Both the position numbers and the translations under genes were made by a program. Under the pieces are notes generated by a model. That model was not told where the DNA came from. It was given only the letters and a program-made list of their open reading frames with translations, and did not search any database. This document shows positions 7,551 to 9,665 of a stretch of DNA of 9,665 bases, one piece after another. The DNA is from Halieaceae bacterium (GTDB lineage: Bacteria; Pseudomonadota; Gammaproteobacteria; Pseudomonadales; Halieaceae): contig PAGS01000073.1 in assembly GCA_002705465.1 (NCBI GenBank), positions 1 through 9,665 of the forward strand, read 5' to 3'. Positions within the stretch are counted from its first letter, which is position 1. Each line of letters opens with the position of its first letter.

Positions 7551-8258
7551 ATGCTACAAGTAAGCCTTTATCGCTATAACCCCGAGACGGACGACTCGCC
7601 GTTCATGCAGGATTTTTCTGTCGACACTAGGGGGCGGGATCTCATGGTCCTCGACGTGCTTGAACTGATCAAAGCTGAGCACGATGGCAGTGTGACGTAT
7701 CGCCGGAGTTGCCGGGAAGGGGTCTGTGGTTCAGACGGGCTCAATATGAATGGTAAAAACGGCCTCGCTTGCATAACACCGCTGTCAGAGACAGTGAAGG
7801 GCGAGAAGCTGGTGATTCGGCCCTTGCCGGGTCTGCCCGTTATCCGGGACTTGGTCGTGGATATGAGCTTGTTTTACGCGCAGTACGAGAAGGTTCAGCC
7901 GTATTTGCAGAACCCTACTCCTGCCCCTGCGATCGAACGGTTGCAGACCCCTGAAGAGCGTGCGCGGCTAGACGGGCTTTATGAGTGCATCTTATGCGCT
8001 TGTTGCTCCACAAGTTGTCCCTCTTTTTGGTGGAACCCGGACCGCTTCGTCGGGCCCGCGGGACTGCTCCAGGCTTATCGGTTTCTTGCCGATAGCCGTG
8101 ATACGGCGACGGAAGACCGCCTAGCAAAGCTGGACGATCCCTTCAGCGTGTTTCGATGCCATGGTATTCAGAACTGCGTCAACGTGTGCCCAAAGGGCTT
8201 GAATCCCACCAAGGCCATTGGGCATATCCGCACCATGCTTTTAAACCGGGCCACCTGA
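7551..8258 (+). CDS. sdhB: Succinate dehydrogenase iron-sulfur subunit
   Basis: Carries electrons from the SdhA flavin to the quinone site through three clusters. The 235 residues match E. coli SdhB (238) with an offset of -3. The [2Fe-2S] ligands are Cys54, Cys59, Asp62 and Cys74; the Asp replaces a Cys as in E. coli. The [4Fe-4S] ligands are Cys146, Cys149, Cys152 and Cys213. The [3Fe-4S] ligands are Cys156, Cys203 and Cys209. Quinone-site Pro157, Trp160/Trp161, His204 and Ile206 correspond to E. coli P160, W163/W164, H207 and I209. GGGGAG (7535-7540) lies 10 bases before the ATG. No terminator is evident after the stop; the downstream gap is AT-rich. Confidence 0.97.
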   Translation: MLQVSLYRYNPETDDSPFMQDFSVDTRGRDLMVLDVLELIKAEHDGSVTYRRSCREGVCGSDGLNMNGKNGLACITPLSETVKGEKLVIRPLPGLPVIRDLVVDMSLFYAQYEKVQPYLQNPTPAPAIERLQTPEERARLDGLYECILCACCSTSCPSFWWNPDRFVGPAGLLQAYRFLADSRDTATEDRLAKLDDPFSVFRCHGIQNCVNVCPKGLNPTKAIGHIRTMLLNRAT

Positions 8259-8342
8259 GCAGTTTTAGTAAACCATATCCTCCATTTATAAATATCTTTG
8301 AAATCGTGGTTATGAATCCCATAGCTAAAAGTTATATCTTAC

Positions 8343-8370
8343 TTGAAGTCGCAACATTCCCTCTTTAAAT
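8343..8370 (+). promoter_or_regulatory. Weak candidate promoter for sucA in the AT-rich gap
   Basis: The sdhB-sucA gap (8259-8502) is AT-rich in its first 110 bases, unlike its surroundings. Within it TTGAAG (8343-8348) and TTAAAT (8365-8370) sit 16 bases apart, each 4 of 6 to the sigma-70 consensus. Transcription would begin near 8377, about 125 bases before the sucA start. AT-rich sequence makes such matches common, so this is only a candidate. Confidence 0.25.
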
Positions 8371-8491
8371 CTGTGGCATGGCACCGTTGAGGCGCGCGCT
8401 GTGATGAAAGTTCTCGTAGACTAGCCGCCGGTAATCGACCGATAGAGATTGGCGCGGCGCATCGCCCCAGTCGGTCAGTCGATGTACAGAT

Positions 8492-8497
8492 AGGGGG
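8492..8497 (+). promoter_or_regulatory. Ribosome binding site deciding the sucA GTG start
   Basis: AGGGGG lies 5 bases upstream of GTG at 8503. This spacing supports the GTG as the sucA start over the in-frame ATG at 8530, which would trim 9 residues and has no comparable purine stretch. Confidence 0.6.
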
Positions 8498-8502
8498 CGC
8501 GG

Positions 8503-9665
8503 GTGACTCAGGCAACATCTTTACCAGGCATGCTGGCGTTGTGGTCCAGCTCGCACATTGCTGGCGGCAACGCCGAATATGTTGACGCCCTGTATGAGGC
8601 GTATCTTCAAGACCCTAATGGCATCCCGCCGGAGTGGCGAGACTACTTCGATCAACTGCCTCGCGTTGCCACCGAGACAACCTCGGTTCACGATGTGCCG
8701 CACTCGGTACTGAGGGACCGGTTTGCCCGTATTTCAAAAATGCGTGTCCGCACCGACGCGACAGTCTCACACGACTCGCATGCCACCGAGTACGAGCGCA
8801 AGCAAGTGCGCGTTGTGCAACTGATATCCGCTTATCGGCAGCGGGGATATCAGCAGGCAAAACTCGATCCGTTGGCGCTTAACGAGCGCCCCGACGTGCC
8901 AGATCTTACGCTGCCTTTTCATGAGTTAAGTGAGGCTGATCTCGACACCACGTTTCAGGTTGGGACCGTTTACTTTGGGCGTGCCGAGGCGACGCTCGCC
9001 CAGATCCGCTCCGACCTCGAGAACACCTACTGCGCTCAGGTTGGCGCTGAGTTTATGCATATCGTCGATACGGAAGAGCGGCACTGGATTATGAGTCGTA
9101 TGGAGGCGGTCAGGAGCGCGCCGGAATTCGCCACCCAGCAGCGACTGAATATTCTCCGTCAGTTGAACGGTGCGGAGGGCCTAGAGCGCTCCCTAGGTTC
9201 AAAATATCCTGGCACGAAGCGATTCGGACTTGAGGGAGGAGAGAGTCTGGTGCCAATGATGGCTGAGGCAATCCAGCGGATCGGTGGTTACGGAGCAAAA
9301 GAAATCTGTATCGGAATGGCTCACCGTGGGCGCCTCAATATGCTTGTCAATATCCTTGGCAAGAATCCGGTCCATCTTTTCGATGAGTTCGAGGGCAAAG
9401 CAACTTACTCGGGCTCCGGTGACGTCAAATACCATCAGGGGTTCTCGTCAAACATGATGACGCCGGGTGGGGAGGTCCACCTCTCTCTCGCTTTCAATCC
9501 GTCCCACCTTGAAATCGTGTCGCCCGTGGTAGAAGGATCTGTGCGGGCAAGACAGGATCGCCGGGAGGACGCCTCGGGGGACTCAGTTGTGCCCATCGTC
9601 ATTCATGGTGATGCGGCCTTCGCGGGGCAGGGTGTGGTGATGGAAACCTTCCAGATGTCCCAAAC
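8503..9665 (+). CDS. sucA: 2-oxoglutarate dehydrogenase E1 component, N-terminal part (3' end outside window)
   Basis: Thiamine-diphosphate enzyme that decarboxylates 2-oxoglutarate and transfers the succinyl group to the lipoyl domain of SucB, in the cytoplasmic 2-oxoglutarate dehydrogenase complex. 387 codons are visible of the roughly 930-940 usual for the family; the frame stays open to the window end. The N-terminal E1 segment (about 11-53, WSSSHIAGGN through WRDYFDQLP) matches the E. coli start region. Later landmarks are LDPL (121-124), GAEFMHI (181-187), EGLERSLGSKYPGTKRF (225-241), the conserved active-site block GMAHRGRLN (271-279), FNPSHLEIVSPVV (331-343) and HGDAAFAGQGVV (368-379). 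The start is GTG with a good Shine-Dalgarno. It follows sdhB on the same strand as in E. coli, but across 244 bp, so it may be read through from the sdh promoter, from its own, or both. sucB is expected next, beyond the window. Confidence 0.96.
   Translation, partial: MTQATSLPGMLALWSSSHIAGGNAEYVDALYEAYLQDPNGIPPEWRDYFDQLPRVATETTSVHDVPHSVLRDRFARISKMRVRTDATVSHDSHATEYERKQVRVVQLISAYRQRGYQQAKLDPLALNERPDVPDLTLPFHELSEADLDTTFQVGTVYFGRAEATLAQIRSDLENTYCAQVGAEFMHIVDTEERHWIMSRMEAVRSAPEFATQQRLNILRQLNGAEGLERSLGSKYPGTKRFGLEGGESLVPMMAEAIQRIGGYGAKEICIGMAHRGRLNMLVNILGKNPVHLFDEFEGKATYSGSGDVKYHQGFSSNMMTPGGEVHLSLAFNPSHLEIVSPVVEGSVRARQDRREDASGDSVVPIVIHGDAAFAGQGVVMETFQMSQ

Noticed and set aside
8312..8368. Possible 18-codon leader peptide in the sdhB-sucA gap
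   Set aside because: There is no Shine-Dalgarno before the ATG, no run of regulatory codons, and no attenuator-like hairpin with T-run after it.
8634..8882. Alternative frame of 82 codons at the start of sucA
   Set aside because: The sucA frame itself aligns with the E1 N-terminus throughout this stretch, so the alternative frame is a shadow.
1..9665. A novel defence, mobile or biosynthetic system
   Set aside because: Every complete gene belongs to a known core family with intact key residues. There are no transposases, repeats, CRISPR-like arrays, integration signatures or unexplained large open frames.

Overview
The window is a stretch of core-metabolism chromosome from a proteobacterium, almost certainly a gammaproteobacterium. 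Three things point there. The SdhC, SdhD, SdhA, SdhB, GltA and SucA proteins align with their E. coli counterparts nearly end to end. The succinate dehydrogenase order is sdhC-sdhD-sdhA-sdhB followed by sucA. The citrate synthase is the type II (NADH-sensitive) form, divergent from sdhC as in pseudomonads and relatives. A marine lineage near the Halieaceae/Cellvibrionales is possible, but that is only a guess from memory.

Layout from left to right: the 3' part of a PhoR-type sensor histidine kinase (+, its N-terminus lies outside the window); a complete hisC-type histidinol-phosphate aminotransferase (+); then, convergent with it, a two-gene minus-strand operon of gltA (citrate synthase) and a FabH-like beta-ketoacyl-ACP synthase III. 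A divergent control region of 220 bp (4738-4957) follows. It holds a recognisable promoter for each direction and several short palindromes. From it the complete sdhCDAB operon runs rightward. After a 244-bp gap comes the 5' part of sucA (2-oxoglutarate dehydrogenase E1), cut by the window end.

The genes from gltA to sucA form a TCA-cycle cluster: citrate synthase brings acetyl-CoA in, the 2-oxoglutarate dehydrogenase E1 makes the succinyl group, and SdhCDAB oxidises succinate and reduces ubiquinone in the inner membrane. The less ordinary element is the ketoacyl-ACP synthase III placed 6 bp behind gltA, which would put a fatty-acid-synthesis condensing enzyme under the same promoter as the TCA entry enzyme.

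I saw no mobile elements, CRISPR arrays, tRNA or rRNA genes, phage genes or defence genes, and no clear rho-independent terminator. The window does not appear to hold an undescribed system. The points worth a second look are the gltA-KASIII pairing, the palindromes in the gltA/sdhC and phoR/hisC gaps, and the AT-rich leader before sucA.
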